Program-made: the position numbers and the translations under genes
In this document: piece by piece, positions 1-10,804 of the stretch
How the letters are laid out: each line of letters begins with the position of its first letter
How positions within the stretch are numbered: the stretch's first letter is position 1
NCBI GenBank assembly: GCA_039519185.1
Contig: CM076849.1
Span: forward strand, 111,171,806-111,235,805
Reading direction: 5' to 3'
Source: Astragalus membranaceus
Taxonomy: Eukaryota; Streptophyta; Magnoliopsida; Fabales; Fabaceae
DNA length: 64,000 bases
Notes under the pieces: model-generated
The model's input: the letters and a program-made list of their open reading frames with translations, nothing else
Databases searched by the model: none
Told to the model about the DNA's origin: nothing

Positions 1-337
1 AAGATACTTCGAGGCTCAAAAAGGTGCTCAGAAGATACAGTCAATGAATATATTCCAAAAGGGTTTAAATAAGCTTAAGAGGAAAACTGTCCAGGTATGT
101 CACAAATTAAGTAGCATGGCCGAGGAAGATTTTGGCCGAGGCCAAATTAAGTAGCATGGCCGAGATGAGGAAGCTTGCTTGGAGCGCAAGGGTTCAATGC
201 ACGTGGAAATAGGAGCCAGGAGATTTTACCCCACTAACCCTTGCTAGGTAGGTCATGGAGTGTGTCTCCGAGTTTCTAGGGCTCATGAGCGATGTGGTGC
301 GTTGATCTTAGTCGATCCAACGGTGATCAGTTGTAGG
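1..337. other. Unassigned sequence left of a copia-like LTR
   Basis: No coding frame is recognisable. A 19-base phrase (CAAATTAAGTAGCATGGCC) occurs twice about 40 bases apart, near 103 and 143. It may be the 3' internal part of the copia-like element whose LTR starts at 338, or flanking DNA. No polypurine tract is evident before 338, so the assignment is open. Confidence 0.3.
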
Positions 338-1400
338 TGTTAAGGAAAATTCCCTAAGTCATGTTTTGATGAAAACAAACAGTTTTAATAAGCTTCTTAA
401 ACTTTCTGATTCATTAGTGATCTAATGATTTCTCTTGAGTGATCTAATAGACAAGAACAAATTACCACATCTCAAGAAGAACATGTGCTATGAATTAGCA
501 CATCATAAGAAGAAGGGTTGAGTCTTAGAAGATACGTGTTAAGCTTAAAGAGGTGATCAGGAGACAACAAAGCAAGAGATAATACTATGTAGCCTGAACA
601 TAAGGCAAGGCAGCATATGGCAATCAAAGATATTCTTCTAGACAATATTAACTCAAGATGATTATTACTTAGAAGATACTTCAGAATGCATTCTGACTGT
701 ATCTTAAAAGATATTGAGAAGACAATGTTCAGAAGCTACTGTACAGAGAAGAAAGCCATCGTTAAGATTTGTTCATAGGCTAACGAGCTCAGAAGCCCCC
801 AACGGTACTCTGCAACAGGACTATAGGAGTGTACGGCGCCTGCTACAACGTACCCGTCTAGGCACAAAAGCACTTAACGATCATATTCTCTTTCTTAAAG
901 CATTCCGACGAATCTATCAAGGCAAATGGCCTATAAATAAGACATGGAGCCCTCATAACTTCTTTAAGAGAGACTGCACGAAATTGGTCAAGACATCAGA
1001 AGCTTCTCAGTAGCTTCTGAGAAAGTCAACACTCTCTCCTAAACACACTCACTGCAAATCAACATATTTGGGACTTTATTGAGTGTTTTCATAGCTTGTA
1101 GTCAATTGTCAAATGTACTTTTACTTAAGCTATTTTGTTGTATCCCAGTTCAGAACCCAAACATATTTTCATATATGTGTGTACCTTCAAAGCAATAAGC
1201 ATAGGCTGTTGTATTGTGAGGGAAGAGGGGCTAAGTTATTGTTTCTTAGAGGTTTAAGTTGCTAGACTTGGAAAAAACTAGTGGGACAATTGATAGAGCT
1301 GTGTTAAGAAAACTATTAGGGATTAGTCATTAGTTGGCTTGTAAACTATTTGTGAAATAGTGGAAATTTTCACTGGGTGTGAGGAGTGGACGTAGCCCTT
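338..1400 (+). mobile_element. Truncated Ty1/copia LTR, SIRE/Maximus-like
   Basis: The segment begins TGTTAAGGAAAATTCCCTAA, which I recognise as the start of SIRE/Maximus-type LTRs common in legumes. It has the usual long low-coding LTR body, with a TTTGTTGTATCCCAGTTCAG stretch near 1133 and a GAGGAGTGGACGTAG stretch near 1381. It stops abruptly at 1400 without a terminal CA, where it joins a Ty3-type internal sequence. The frame at 714-1013 lies in the LTR and is not a gene. The family name rests on memory of the LTR sequence, not on coding domains, because no copia pol is present. Confidence 0.55.
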
Positions 1401-1630
1401 GGCGTGATTGCGCTCAAAAACCCTACCGGAGGACCTGAGGGAGGAGAGGCCTGGTTGATATTTCCGGAGTTACCTGGCCGAGTAAGTAGGAGGGACGGCC
1501 ACCCAATCACTTATCGCCGGTAATCAAGGAAATAATGATCAGCATGTTGGATCGTTAGTTTGTTAGTGGAGGAGAGTTGGCTTAGGCAGTTAAGTTTTCG
1601 AGGACGAAAACATTCTAAGTGGGGGAGAGT
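1401..1630 (+). mobile_element. 3' internal end of a Ty3-type element (extra copy)
   Basis: These 230 bases match 6806-7035 with only about one visible difference. The latter is the internal segment immediately upstream of the right LTR of the element at 1631-9244. The copy ends in a purine-rich tract (AAGTGGGGGAGAG) directly before the LTR at 1631. The left LTR is therefore preceded by a 3' internal end instead of host DNA, so the arrangement is internal-LTR-internal-LTR. Confidence 0.8.
1615..1630 (+). other. Polypurine tract
   Basis: CTAAGTGGGGGAGAGT immediately precedes the TGTAACA start of the LTR at 1631. It is the expected plus-strand primer position for a Ty3-type element. Confidence 0.7.
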
Positions 1631-2552
1631 TGTAACACTCTAAATATTTAATAAAATTATTTAATTAAGTATTTAGGTATTTTAGTTAATTTAATTATTT
1701 TAATTAATTGTTTAGAAATAATATTAATATGTGAGAGTGTGGTATTAGGAATTGGTGGTGCAAATTAATTAGGGCTTAAGCTGGATAAAGCCCGTGATCC
1801 AATTAACTAACCTAGGCATATATATAGTTAAAAAATTAGGGTTTGGCTCATTCTTGGTGTGCTTCACGAAATTGAGAGCCTTGGGAGTGAGAGGAAATGC
1901 GCCGTTTGATAAGAGAGAGCAAGAGAGGAAGAAAGAAAATCGCAAAACCCCAAGGAAAAGAAGGAGGAAATCGTAGTGCTCAAGGAAGAAGGAAAGGAGA
2001 TCCTTAGTTGCTGTGGCTATTTGGGTGTGTCTATCTCAAGGAGGGCTCATATTCTTCTCTAGATCTAAGGTAAGGGGAGTTCTATTTTTCTATATAATAG
2101 ATATTTATGATAGATTTTAGGGTAGGGTTAGCCTAGATCTATCCATGATCATGAATGTGTATGAGATATCGTGTTTTTGTTGATGATTTATGCGTGATCT
2201 TCATGATTGGTGGCTGAAAAATCCCTTTGGTTGATGTTATGGGCGCCTAGGGCGCCATATGTTTGATTTTGTGTTGCTGGATTTTGTGCAGGATTTGGCG
2301 CCCCATGGCTGGGCGCATGTTCCATTGTGTGTGCGTGTGTGTTGTGTGCGCATATGGGGTGTTTTGGGTGAAACTTCGAATTCTGGGCATATTTTACCGT
2401 GCCATCTTTTGCATTTGCGTGCCCAAATTCAATTTTAAACATTTTGGCTCGAGTGGTTTTATTTTTGCACGTGTCATTTTGGAGTTGTCTCGGTGGGTGT
2501 TGCTTATGTGCGCCAATGATGCTGCCTGCGCCAGTATCTGTGTTGCTGCCTG

Positions 2553-2688
2553 TGTCGAAGTGCTGAGACAGAAGCTGTCGAAGTGCTGAGACAGAAGCTG
2601 TCGAATTTGTTGAGACAGAAGCTGTCGAATTTGCCGAGCAAAAGCTGTCGAATTTGCTGTGATAGAAGCTGTCGAATTTACTGTGTCT
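2553..2688 (+). repeat. 23-bp tandem repeat inside the left LTR
   Basis: About six units of the form GTCGAAGTGCTGAGACAGAAGC, with the middle varying between AGTGCTGAG and ATTTGCTGTG. Each unit boundary forms the short palindrome GACAGAAGCTGTC. The right LTR has about three more units. Confidence 0.85.
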
Positions 2689-3345
2689 CAGTTTTGTCCC
2701 AAATTAGTTTTTGACGTATCTTTTGACTCGGGTGTCCCTTTTAAGTGCTTCAACATGCGTTTCGAAGCTTGTTCAGTCCTCTATCTGTGTATGCTGCCTG
2801 TTTAGTTAAATGACGTTTTTACCCTTAGTGGCTAATATTATTGATGATGATGTGCAAATGACTGTTTTGCCCTTAGTGGCTATTGTTTGTTTGATGACGT
2901 TATGGATAAGCGACGATGAGGCCATAAAGGCTAAGCGACGATGATAATAAGTGACGATGAAATATAGCGACGTTGTTGTATGTAATTATAAACTGACAGG
3001 TGCTGTGCCTCCTATTTGGCAAATTGGTAAGTGACGGGTCACATAGTTGACTGTGATTGTGTGTTTGTGTGTGGTGCATGTCATAGTGTCTCATGTATTC
3101 CATGTGCATGAACCCAGCGACGATGAGGCCATAAAGGCTAAGCGACGATGAGGCCATAAAGGCTAAGCGACGATGATGAAAGGTACCTCATGCATAAGCC
3201 CGCGAGTGGGTTGCATTTCATATAGTCACATGACATTGTGATGAGTTGTTGTATGGACGTAATCGATGACTGTGATGTGGCTACTCTAGTGCTGTGACTT
3301 TGACCTATTGCTTATCATATGATTTATTATATGGATTGAATTGGA

Positions 3346-3470
3346 CTCACCCTTCTGTTTGAATGTTACCCCTATGCGGTAACGTGCAGGTGATCACGAG
3401 TGAAGACCTAGGTATCTTCACTAATTATGAGTCGGGTCGTCATGCTCTGATACGTAGCACTCAGGGGGGA
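3346..3470 (+). repeat. Conserved LTR box with GTTACC/GGTAAC hairpin
   Basis: This 125-base segment recurs at 8820-8944 and, on the other strand, at about 19136-19270, 56228-56356, 61990-62113, 62976-63103 and 63408-63527. In every copy it has CTCACCC(C)TTCTGTTTGAATG, then GTTACC-loop-GGTAAC, then GTGCAGGT. Its role is unknown. It lies in the right-hand half of the LTR. Confidence 0.8.
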
Positions 3471-3774
3471 AAACGAACTCGATGTTTTAAGACTATTTTG
3501 GTTGTTATATGTTATTTGATGGTTTTCTCTTATTTATACTTTCCGCTGCGTAGTTGGTTTTATTGATGTCACGGTTGTGGTGACGATGACTGATGCTTGA
3601 GTTTTTCCCCATTGGGGGCGTGTTACGTATTGCACATTTATTGACGTTGAACTGCTTTATTGAAGTACGGTGTTTTGTTTGAAGTGTGTGTAGCATTCCT
3701 TGCGATGAAAAGAAATTTGGAAACTCTGATTTTTACAATTAAATTAACGGGTAGAAAAGGGGGTGTTACATTAG

Positions 3775-3786
3775 TGGTATCAGAGC
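3775..3786 (+). other. Primer-binding site, initiator Met tRNA type
   Basis: TGGTATCAGAGC lies four bases after the LTR end at 3770. It is the standard plant retrotransposon sequence complementary to the 3' end of initiator methionine tRNA. Confidence 0.9.
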
Positions 3787-5837
3787 AATGGTTGGTCCGT
3801 CCGGCCGAGTCGTCGAGTCGTTGTGTCGGTAAACGACCAGTTGTTGTCTTTTGAATCTAACAGTTGTTTGTGTTGTACTAACGCTTCTGCAGGTGAGGGT
3901 AAAACAAAAATTGCTAATGGTAAGAGTACTAGTGGGGGAGATGTCCCTACTAGCGTTGTGTGCTAGTATTGTGTGCTTTACCGTGGTTTTGTGTGTGAAC
4001 CCTGTCTCTTTTGTTTTGGTTCCTGTTGTTGACTTTCTGGTTGTGTGGTCCTTATTGTTGACCTCCATGTTGCATGCCGTTAAATGAACTGCCCCGTTGC
4101 TTAGTGATTGCATGTGCATTGATTGCTGAACTATTTTAATTGATTGACACCAAGCCTTACTTAAAACTCTCTTGTAGTGTGTCTTGCTGTTAAGGGTAAC
4201 TGTATAGGTAAAATGGTTTTTCTGATTCACTCGTTGTTGTTACTTCGTCGATAACATGCAATAATGTTTTGTTTGATAACATACAAATAATGTTTTGATT
4301 TAGTATTGAACCTTGTGTGTTCTTCATGATATTCATTGATTGCGAACTTGTTTTGTTAAATTGTGTTAAGTTGTTTTTTTTTATCACTCTCAGTAAAGAC
4401 ATCCATGCTTAAAAATGTTGAGCCTTGCATCCCTTGACTTATAACTATTTTCTATTGAAGGGTTAAATTTGCTATCACCAGAAATTGACTTATGCGTGTT
4501 AGTTGGCCTATCTTTCTTTACCTTGTGTCTCTGATTGTTTTGTCATGCAATGCTGTGAGTTTAGAGTCTTCACGAATTGCTTTACAATGATGCTTACAGC
4601 TTAGTAATTTTTGCACTTGAATTTTTTTGTCAAAGTTTTTGGTTATTACTTCTTGAATTGTGTTACGTGGTTTTAGAACCTAAGAATAAAAAGATTTTCT
4701 GAGAACTGCTTGTGAAAATCTTGTTAAACAATTTTAATGTCGAATACCAATATTGATATTAAAATTATTTTGATGCTAGCCGTGTGTAAGGTTCTTACCG
4801 TAACGTCTTCTTGATTTCATATTGGTATTGTATACCAAATGTTTTATGAACTCCTCGGTAGTGTGTTTTAATGTTCGAAAACTGAATACAATGAAAAGTT
4901 GCTTTGCGGAATTTTTTTTTTAGTCACTGCCTCGCTATTAACCGCTGTGACGTCTTAAATCAATAAAAGTGAAAATGTGTTTGTTCAAATGCTGTGACTT
5001 TATTTCCAACTTGAAGGTGCCTTTTGTAAATCAAGCATAACGATTTTTTTTAACAGTAGGCTGTGTTATCACTACTTTCGTTTCCTTCCCTATTTGCTCG
5101 ATTTTTCTCAAGGTGTGATCTTGAGCGCTTGAAAAATTTATGACATGATTTTAGTCGTCACCTCTTGATTTATGCTATGTGGTTTTGCTTTCTGAAAAGT
5201 AAAGTAATCTCCGAAAGTGTTGTCGAACATCTAATAAAACGGTTTTATGGTGGGAGGCCGATATTAGCGTTGAAAAAATTATTTTAATAAATGGACGTTG
5301 ATCTTGTGTCAAGTTTGCTACGATATTTGATTGCACAATGATGCTTACGTGGATTGGTCTCTCTAAATATCTTAATGCTTCGACTACTGTTTTCATTTTG
5401 TTAAACTATTTCTCCCTATACCAAACTATAATGGTGGTCATCATTATCTCTAAAAGGCTATTATTACTATTTTTGTGATCGGTGACATTTCCTACTTGCG
5501 AAATTTATTTTCCAAGAAAATATACTATTGACTTCGTCCGAAAAGTCAACTATGTTTCACGTTAGTTGTTTTGTATGTCCCTGACTGTTCTGACATGCAA
5601 CGTTGAGAGAGTTCAGAGTCCTCGTGAGTTATTTTACCGTTCCATGCTGTATGATAATAACCATGAATAAAAGTTGCCTGTACTGAATTTTCATGATTTT
5701 GTGTTAGCAGTTACATTTCTCTGCCGTATGTGCTACGTGAATGCTTGATATTGTGCGCGTGGAATTTTTGACAACATTCTGAGTGGTTTCTCCTGAGTGG
5801 TTTTGAAAAAACCTTGAAAAGATAATTTGTACATCTC

Positions 5838-6195
5838 ATGTTGTTGTTTTCGTAAAAATGATTGTTGTTGTTTTTCCAAAAATTGTGGTTGCTGTTTTCA
5901 GAAGTTGTTGCTGCTGTTTTCTGAGAATAATTATTGCTGTTTTCTGAAACTACTGCTACTGTTTTCTAAAGATAACCGTAACTGTTCCTCAGAAAAATTA
6001 TTGTTACTGTTTTTCTGAAAACTAATGTTGCCGTTTCCTGAAAATTCCATGTTGCTGTTTTCAGAAAAATAATCGTTACTGTTTTTCAGAAGATTATCGT
6101 TGCTGTTTTCGAAAAAATTGTTGTCACTGTTTTCCGGAAATAATCGTTGCGGTTTTCTGAAGACCATTGCTGCTGCTATCTGATAATAATTGTTA
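5838..6195. repeat. Degenerate 21-27-bp minisatellite in LARD internal region
   Basis: About fifteen imperfect units follow the pattern TTGCTGTTTTC(A/T)GAAAAT plus a variable tail. The array is open in frames on both strands (5827-6018 plus, 5931-6209 minus) because of its base bias, and is not taken as coding. Confidence 0.75.
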
Positions 6196-7019
6196 CTGGC
6201 CCCGAACATTACTGTTACTGTTCTCGATTTTATGCGCTGCTCCGTGTATCTTGTTGTTTTTGATATGTTGTCCGTTGACCCTTGGTTGACGTTTGTGGAA
6301 ATATGTTATGTGATCGTATAATATGTGCCAATTTGTTGCTGTTGTCGAAAGCGCTTGCCCTCGGGCGCGCCGTGCCTGTTTTTCTGTGTTGCTTGCGGCG
6401 CCTTAGCACCCACCGTCGTGACTAAGTTGTTAGTCCTGATACTGCTGATTGTTATCATAATTGTTGAGGTTGTGGTTGTTGCCATGTCGTATGCTGATGT
6501 TTTGCTATTGTTGCCTTGGATACCGCCGAGCGGCCCAAATTATGTTGTTTGTTGTCGTGGGCACCGCCGAATGGCCCGCGTTGTCGTCGATTTATGTTGT
6601 CGGCCGGTGGCCATTGTTGTTGAATTGCATTGTGTGCACTCTGTGAGTCTTGCATTGATGATGTGATGGTCGGTAGACGTTGTGTCCGTAAGGGTAGATG
6701 AGTGAGGTAGAACCCAAGTCAGCTTATCAGAGTAGCGCAGCGGAATTTTGGCAGGTTATATTAGGAAGGAACTCTAATAGAGTTTTGGGGTGATCATGTG
6801 ATACCGGCGTGATTGCGCTCAAAAACCCTACCGGAGGACCTGAGGGAGGAGAGGCCTGGTTGATATTTCCGGAGTTACCTGGCCGAGTAAGTAGGAGGGA
6901 CGGCCACCCAATCACTTATCGCCGGTAATCAAGGAAATAATGATCAGCATGTTGGATCATTAGTTTGTTAGTGGAGGAGAGTTGGCTTAGGCAGTTAAGT
7001 TTTCGAGGACGAAAACATT

Positions 7020-7035
7020 CTAAGTGGGGGAGAGT
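7020..7035 (+). other. Polypurine tract of LARD-like element
   Basis: CTAAGTGGGGGAGAGT directly precedes the right LTR at 7036 and is the same as the tract at 1615-1630. Confidence 0.8.
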
Positions 7036-9244
7036 TGTAACACCCTAAATATTTAATAAAATTATTTAATTAAGTATTTAGGTATTTTAGTTAATTTAAT
7101 TATTTTAATTAATTGTTTAGAAATAATATTAATATGTGAGAGTGTGGTATTAGGAATTGGTGGTGCAAATTAATTAGGGCTTAAGCTGGATAAAGCCCAT
7201 GATCCAATTAACTAACCTAGGCATATATATAGTTAAAAAATTAGGGTTTGGCTCATTCTTGGTGTGCTTCACGAAATTGAGAGCCTTGGGAGTGAGAGGA
7301 AATGCGCTGTTTGATGAGAGAGAGCAAGAGAGGAAGAAAGAAAATCGCAAAACCCCAAGCAAAAGAAGGAGGAAATCGTAGTGCTCAAGGAAGAAGGAAA
7401 GGAGATCCTTAGTTGCTGTGGCTATTTGGGTGTGTCTATCTCAAGGAAGGCTCATATTCTTCTCTAGATCTAAGGTAAGGGGAGTTCTATCTTTCTATAT
7501 AATAGATGTTTATGATAGGTTTTAGGGTAGGGTTAGCCTAGATCTATCCATGATCATGAATGTGTATGAGATATCGTGTTTTTGTTGATGATTTATGCGT
7601 GATCTTCATGATTGGTGGCTGAAAAATCCCTTTGGTTGATGTTATGGGCGCCTAGGGCGCCATATGTTTGATTTTGTGTTGCTGGATTTTGTGCAGGATT
7701 TGGCACCCCATGGCTGGGCGCATGTTCCATTGTGTGTGCGTGTGTGTTATGTGCGCATATGGGGTGTTTTGGGTGAAACTTCGAATTCTGGGCATATTTT
7801 ACCGTGCCATCTTTTGCATTTGCGTGCCCAAATTCAATTTTAAACATTTTGGCTCGAGTGGTTTTATTTTTGCACGTGTCATTTTGGAGTTGTCTCGGTG
7901 GGTGTTGCTTATGTGCGCCAATGATGCTGCCTGCGCCAGTGTCTGTGTTGCTGCCTGTGTCGAAGTGCTGAGACAGAAGCTGTCGAAGTGCTGAGACAGA
8001 AGCTGTCGAAGCTACTGAGACAAGCTGTCGAAGTGCTGAGACAGAAGCTGTCGAAGTGCTGAGACAGAAGCTGTCGAATTTGTTGAGACAGAAGCTGTCG
8101 AATTTGCCGAGACAGAAGCTGTCGAATTTGCTGTGATAGAAGCTGTCGAATTTACTGTGTCTCAGTTTTGTCCCAAATTTGTTTTTGACGTATCTTTTGA
8201 CTCGGGTGTCCGTTTTAAGTGCTTCAACGTGCGTTTCGAAGCTTGTTCAGTCCTCTATCTGTGTATGCTGCCTATTTAGTTAAATGACGTTTTTACCCTA
8301 AGTGGCTAATATTATTGATGATGATGTGCAAATGACTGTTTTGCCCTTAGTGGCTATTGTTTGTTTGATGACGTTATGGATAAGCGACGATGAGGCCATA
8401 AAGGCTAAGCGACGATGATAATAAGTGATGATGAAATATAGCGACGTTGTTGTATGTAATTATAAACTGACAGATGCTGTGCCTCCTATTTGGCAAATTG
8501 GTAAGTGACAGGTCACATAGTTGACTGTGATTGTGTGTTTGTGTGTGGTGCATGTCATAGTGTCTCATGTATTCCATGTGCATGAACCCAGCGACGATGA
8601 GGCCATAAAGGCTAAGCGACGATGAGGCCATAAAGGCTAAGCGACGATGATGAAAGGTACCTCATGCATAAGCCCGCGAGTGGGTTGCATTTCATATAGT
8701 CACATGACATTGTGATGAGTTGTTGTATGGACGTAATCGATGACTGTGATGTGGCTACTCTAGTGCTGTGACTTTGACCTATTGCTTATCATATGATTTA
8801 TTATATGGATTGAATTGGACTCACCCTTCTGTTTGAATGTTACCCCTATGCGGTAACGTGCAGGTGATCACGAGTGAAGACCTAGGTATCTTCACTAATT
8901 ATGAGTCGGGTCGTCATGCTCTGATACGTAGCACTCAGGGGGGAAAACGAACTCGATGTTTTAAGACTATTTTGGTTGTTATATGTCATTTGATGGTTTT
9001 CTCTTATTTATACTTTCCGCTGCGTAGTTGGTTTTATTGATGTCACGGTTGTGGTGACGATGACTGATGCTTGAGTTTTTCCCCATTGGGGGCGTGTTAC
9101 GTATTGCACATTTATTGACGTTGAACTGTTTTATTGAAGTACGGTTATTTGTTTGAAGTGTGTGTAGCATTCCTTGCGATGAAAAGAAATTTGGAAACTC
9201 TGATTTTTACAATTAAATTAACGGGTAGAAAAGGGGGTGTTACA
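7036..9244 (+). mobile_element. Right LTR of non-autonomous Ty3-type element
   Basis: The 2,209-bp LTR begins TGTAACACCC and ends GGGGGTGTTACA. It matches 1631-3770 almost base for base, with about 69 extra bases that come from added 23-bp repeat units at 7959-8157. The conserved box is at 8820-8944, with its hairpin at 8839-8857. The flanking sequence after 9244 (TAAAA...) is not a primer-binding site, so this is the right end of the structure. The matching left target duplication would lie outside the window. Confidence 0.9.
7959..8157 (+). repeat. 23-bp tandem repeat inside the right LTR
   Basis: About nine units of the same GTCGAA...GACAGAAGC repeat as at 2553. One unit is a distinct variant (GAAGCTACTGAGACAAGCT). 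The expansion accounts for nearly all of the length difference between the two LTRs. Confidence 0.85.
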
Positions 9245-9825
9245 TAAAACACACATTCAATCAATCAATCTACTTCTTTTTTGCAAAGTCTTTACTTTCT
9301 ATCCTTTTATCGCATTTTTATGTTTTCCGCCCATAGACAGTCCAACCACGCATCTCTCTCACCTGTCCTAACACTCTATGGAGGAGTTAGGGAACCCATA
9401 GTAGAGGAACAGAGTTCCCTCCTCGATGAAGTTGCTTGAAGAAACAGAGGAATCAAAGTTTCAAACCTCCAGCCGATTCCGCCGCTAGGAAAAAAGAGTT
9501 TGAACAACAACATATACCTACAACGACGTATGATGGAGGCAGTTTTAGAGAAGTTTGGAATTCCACCTCCAACACAGTCGGTGTCGCATCATCCTCCGCA
9601 GCAGCACCCAGAGCATGATCAGCCCAAGCTGGACCATCCCGCGCAGCAGGATAGATGAAAATGTGGATGAGCCAGATGATGGACTCGATTGAGTCTCTCT
9701 TTCCAGGAGGATTAATGACGAAATTAAGGTAACTAATGTTTTAATTAATATGCAAAATATCAGAGTTGGACTAGAATATGCTTCATAGAGTCGTGAGAGG
9801 TTTTTGAGTTTATGGTACTTATAGT
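9245..9825. other. Unassigned flank with a short gene-like fragment
   Basis: No terminal repeats were found. The only coding-like part is the 42-codon frame at 9530-9658 described separately. The rest is AT-rich flank of the LARD-like element. Confidence 0.4.
9530..9658 (+). pseudogene. Short coding-like fragment, Pro/His/Gln-rich
   Basis: A 42-codon frame starts at tandem ATG codons (9530) and ends at TGA 9656-9658. Its product is MMEAVLEKFGIPPP followed by a Q/H/P-rich tail. A leucine-containing helix start plus a low-complexity tail would suit the C-terminal part of a plant transposase or another captured exon, but I do not recognise the family. A longer frame at 9436-9618 overlaps it in another phase and starts with TTG, so it is less likely. 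Confidence 0.2.
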
Positions 9826-10387
9826 CAATGTTTTAAAACTCGAGCCGGTGACCGACTCGGTGAAGGTACCGGGTCACTGGGTCAAGGGTCGGACCGAGGG
9901 GTCGACAGTTGAACCGCATGACCAAAACCGGGACCGGATGACTCAGACCCGGTCTCTATTTTGAGAATTTTCAATACCTATATTGTATATAATATAAATT
10001 TCGTCCCTGTAAAATTAATAACTATGTTTATTTTATATCTACTAAAATATAAAAAATTCCCAAATTTTCAGGACCTATATATTTCATACTTGTAAAACTT
10101 AATTTGCTACAATTACACACCATGCCTATTTTATTTTTATTTGCTTGGTATAAATCTTTTAAAAAATACTTAATATTAAATAAGTTTGTTGAAACATAAT
10201 ATTAATATTACAAGCTAATGCCATGAGGATGAGTGTACTTGACTTTTAGGAAAAGAGGTACCAATTATATATATTTGAAATAAATAATATCCTCAATAAG
10301 ATTGGTAGCCTCATGGTAGCGCTCAGCATTTGCTTTCAACAGGTCAGGGGTTCAAACCCCACTAATGGCATTTTGTTGAGGGTTTTG
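9826..10387 (+). mobile_element. Fragment of a CCGG-rich hAT-like repeat
   Basis: The start CAATGTTTTAAAACTCGAGCC resembles the terminal sequence of the hAT-like element at 32661-33479 (CAACGTTTTAAAAACCGGAC), followed by a run of ACCGGGTCA/GACCGAG motifs to about 9955. A tRNA-like phrase (TCAGGGGTTCAAACCCC) lies at about 10345. No right-hand inverted end was found. The minus-strand retrotransposon at 10388 is inserted at its right side, so the element appears interrupted or truncated. Confidence 0.45.
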
Positions 10388-10804
10388 TGTAACACCCCGG
10401 TATTTTTTTATCGAGTAAAAATACCCAAGTGTACCATCATAAATTAATCAGAGATATATTTCCTGTTTTAGATATTGAACATAAATAAAAACAACTCATA
10501 ACTCAGAGTCCAATATACAAATACCAAGAAATAGCGGAAACGATTTTACAACTTTAACTGATACAAGTTATACAATCGAAAATACAAAAATCTCGAGGGA
10601 AAGACAATAACAATGAAAACTAAGTCTTCACCGTCTTCGTATGCACACCACCTAGCTGTGCTTCTTCACCTGTTCTTTTTTCCCTGTTCCTCTGTAAAAA
10701 CCACAAAATATAAACAGTGAGATACAATCTCAGTGAGTTCTACCGAGACCCCTACTAGCACTCTCGGTCCAGTTTTTAAAAAAAAAAAAACATTTTTAAC
10801 TCAA

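Larger units (their letters stand above)
1631..3770 (+). mobile_element. LTR of non-autonomous Ty3-type element (left copy)
   Basis: The 2,140-bp LTR begins TGTAACACTC and ends GGGGGTGTTACA, the TG...CA form with extended inverted ends typical of plant Ty3 elements. It is followed four bases later by an initiator-Met-type primer-binding site. It is almost identical to 7036-9244 apart from a lower number of 23-bp repeat units. Internal landmarks are a GGCGCC pair at about 2242-2310, the 23-bp array at 2553-2688, a CGACGATGAGGCCATAAAGG repeat around 2910 and 3118-3165, and a conserved box at 3346-3470 with a GTTACC/GGTAAC hairpin at 3365-3383. Frames inside it are not genes. Confidence 0.9.
3771..7035 (+). 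mobile_element. Non-coding internal region of LARD-like Ty3 element
   Basis: The 3.27-kb interval between the two LTRs starts with a primer-binding site and ends with a polypurine tract. It contains no recognisable gag, protease, RT, RNase H or integrase in any frame, only short chance frames. With 2.1-kb LTRs and a conserved non-coding centre it fits a large retrotransposon derivative (LARD) that must be mobilised by enzymes of another element. It holds a degenerate minisatellite at 5838-6195 and a GC-rich stretch at about 6340-6610. Confidence 0.8.

Noticed and set aside
714..1013. 99-codon frame as a gene
   Set aside because: Lies within a copia LTR and shows no domain.
2188..2589. Frames on both strands repeated at 7593-7994
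   Set aside because: Duplicated only because they are in the two LTRs of one element. No domain is visible, and the overlapping frames are driven by GTGTGTGCG-type sequence.
10290..10375. tRNA gene (GGTTCAAACCCC B box)
   Set aside because: No complete cloverleaf. The phrase lies in a CCGG-rich hAT-like repeat.
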